45,373 nt of DNA, from the NCBI GenBank assembly GCA_027366525.1, contig DAHXKG010000013.1, positions 294-45,666 of the forward strand, given 5' to 3'. The notes beneath the pieces were generated by a model. That model was not told the DNA's origin. It saw nothing but the letters and a program-made list of their open reading frames with translations, and ran no database searches. Positions 44,455 to 45,373 of the stretch are shown in pieces (the stretch's first letter is position 1; the number at the start of each line of letters is the position of its first letter). Made by a program: the position numbers and the translations under genes. This DNA is from a candidate division FCPU426 bacterium. GTDB lineage: Bacteria; Oederibacteriota; Muellerivitia; Muellerivitales; DAHXKG01.

Positions 44455-45372
44455 TTATATATTTCCCAACTGAACTTGTTGGTCAATCCACGGTATGACT
44501 TCATCCAACATTTGATCTAAAGAAGTGGTCGCTTCAAATCCAAGTAGACGTTTGGCTTTGGAAATATCCGGCACTCTCTTTTGAACATCATATGGATAAG
44601 CAGGATCGATAACATATTGAAAAGAATCCTGAGGCCGGATTTTTTCCCAAATTAATTGAGCCAATTCTAGAACTGTCGTCGATTGATTCGTTGAAATATT
44701 AAAATCCTCGTTGAGTGCTTGTGGATTTTCAAGACATAAACCAATCGCCCTAGCTAAATCACCACCATATGTATAATGCCGAATTTGATGGCCTGATCCT
44801 AATAAATGCAAAGGATTTTGGCCTTTTAAAACCTTTTGAATTAAATCAGGAACCACATGACTCAACGCAAGTTTTATGTTGCCTGAAATAATAGTTTGAC
44901 CACCCCGCGCTTGTCGTTCACCGATTCCAACACAATTAAACGGTCGAATAATAGTAAAAGGAAGTTGATACTGTTCATAAGCTCCCTGAGCATAATATTC
45001 GGTCGCTAATTTTTGAAAGCCATAGGTGGATGAAGGCGGAGGACATTTTAATTGTTCACCTTCGGGTGTTGGAAAAATTGTAGTGTTTTCAAAAACCATG
45101 GACGAAGATACCACATTGACTTTCTTCAATTTTTTTGTTCGATGAGCCCAAATTGCCGCATCAAACGTTGAGGCTATAATACGTTCATTTTCTGCTAAAA
45201 GATCATAGGCGTATGTGTGAAAGTATGAAATACCTCCAATCATGGCTGCAATCGCAATGATCTGATCGCAATCCACGATTAGCTCTTTTAACAAACCCAC
45301 ATCTTTAACATCCCCTTGAATAAAAGTATACTTGGGGTTGGTGTCGTAATTTTTGGTCAATTCACCATATTT
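44455..45372 (-). CDS. NAD-dependent sugar-nucleotide epimerase/dehydratase, 5' end cut by window
   Basis: This extended short-chain dehydrogenase acts on nucleotide sugars. The frame is open to the window edge (KYGEL precedes the TTG at 45360), so the GxxGxxG dinucleotide-binding start is missing. Visible parts are IQGDVKD (strand with acid), AAMIGGISYFH, the catalytic triad region VVSSSMVF with the Ser, and STYGFQKLATEYYA with Tyr and Lys of the YxxxK motif, then IIRPFNCVG, IRHYTYGGDLARAI and FNISTNQSTTVLELAQ. The C-terminus has RVPDISKAKRLLGFEA, which is typical. At least 306 codons are present, near full length. The product is not identifiable beyond the family. Confidence 0.88.
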   Translation of the reverse strand, partial: KYGELTKNYDTNPKYTFIQGDVKDVGLLKELIVDCDQIIAIAAMIGGISYFHTYAYDLLAENERIIASTFDAAIWAHRTKKLKKVNVVSSSMVFENTTIFPTPEGEQLKCPPPSSTYGFQKLATEYYAQGAYEQYQLPFTIIRPFNCVGIGERQARGGQTIISGNIKLALSHVVPDLIQKVLKGQNPLHLLGSGHQIRHYTYGGDLARAIGLCLENPQALNEDFNISTNQSTTVLELAQLIWEKIRPQDSFQYVIDPAYPYDVQKRVPDISKAKRLLGFEATTSLDQMLDEVIPWIDQQVQLGNI

Positions 45373-45373
45373 G

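Overview
The window looks like a chromosomal stretch from a Gram-negative, AT-rich bacterium, probably of a little-cultured phylum. The evidence is an outer-membrane-type beta barrel with a LysM domain, a Wza/Wzc-type polysaccharide export pair, a heptosyltransferase-like GT9 enzyme, and a very large secreted protein that combines DUF11-like, Thr/Pro-repeat and FlgD-like Ig domains. I cannot name the phylum from sequence alone. Gene order is loose: many gaps are 300-850 bases long, and several hold decayed coding sequence.

Layout. 1-13.7 kb is mostly metabolic and housekeeping: the tail of a PHP-domain phosphoesterase, an FkbM methyltransferase, a P3A-type proton ATPase, a stomatin/QmcA-like SPFH protein, a dead zinc-ribbon gene, 3-dehydroquinate synthase (aroB), a trehalose-phosphatase-like HAD protein, a thioredoxin-fold protein without active-site cysteines, and a 1006-residue clan-A glycoside hydrolase.

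13.7-17.1 kb is an island. A 77-base direct repeat brackets a decayed IS30-type element and three tightly packed genes: a C-terminal-type glycosyltransferase-7 protein, a DJ-1/PfpI protein and a truncated alpha/beta hydrolase. The first gene has a good sigma70-like promoter and a perfect hairpin in its leader. A tRNA-Glu(CTC) gene lies about 0.6 kb beyond the right repeat.

18-45.4 kb is a large surface-polysaccharide locus. A plus-strand run encodes the export protein, the Wzc-like tyrosine kinase and a WecA/TagO-like initiating transferase with an extra C-terminal domain. A minus-strand run encodes three glycosyltransferases, a Wzx flippase and a Wzy-like polymerase, with a GT9 enzyme beyond. 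Further right are the 1391-residue secreted protein, a second flippase, two GT2 enzymes, a SAM methyltransferase, a WcaF-like acetyltransferase and a sugar-nucleotide epimerase cut by the window end. Together these can start a glycan on undecaprenyl phosphate, extend and decorate it, flip it, polymerise it and export it. The FkbM methyltransferase and the YdcF-like protein may also belong to envelope metabolism.

The best candidate for an undescribed system is the repeat-bracketed three-gene cassette at 15.06-17.05 kb. Its function cannot be deduced from sequence alone.
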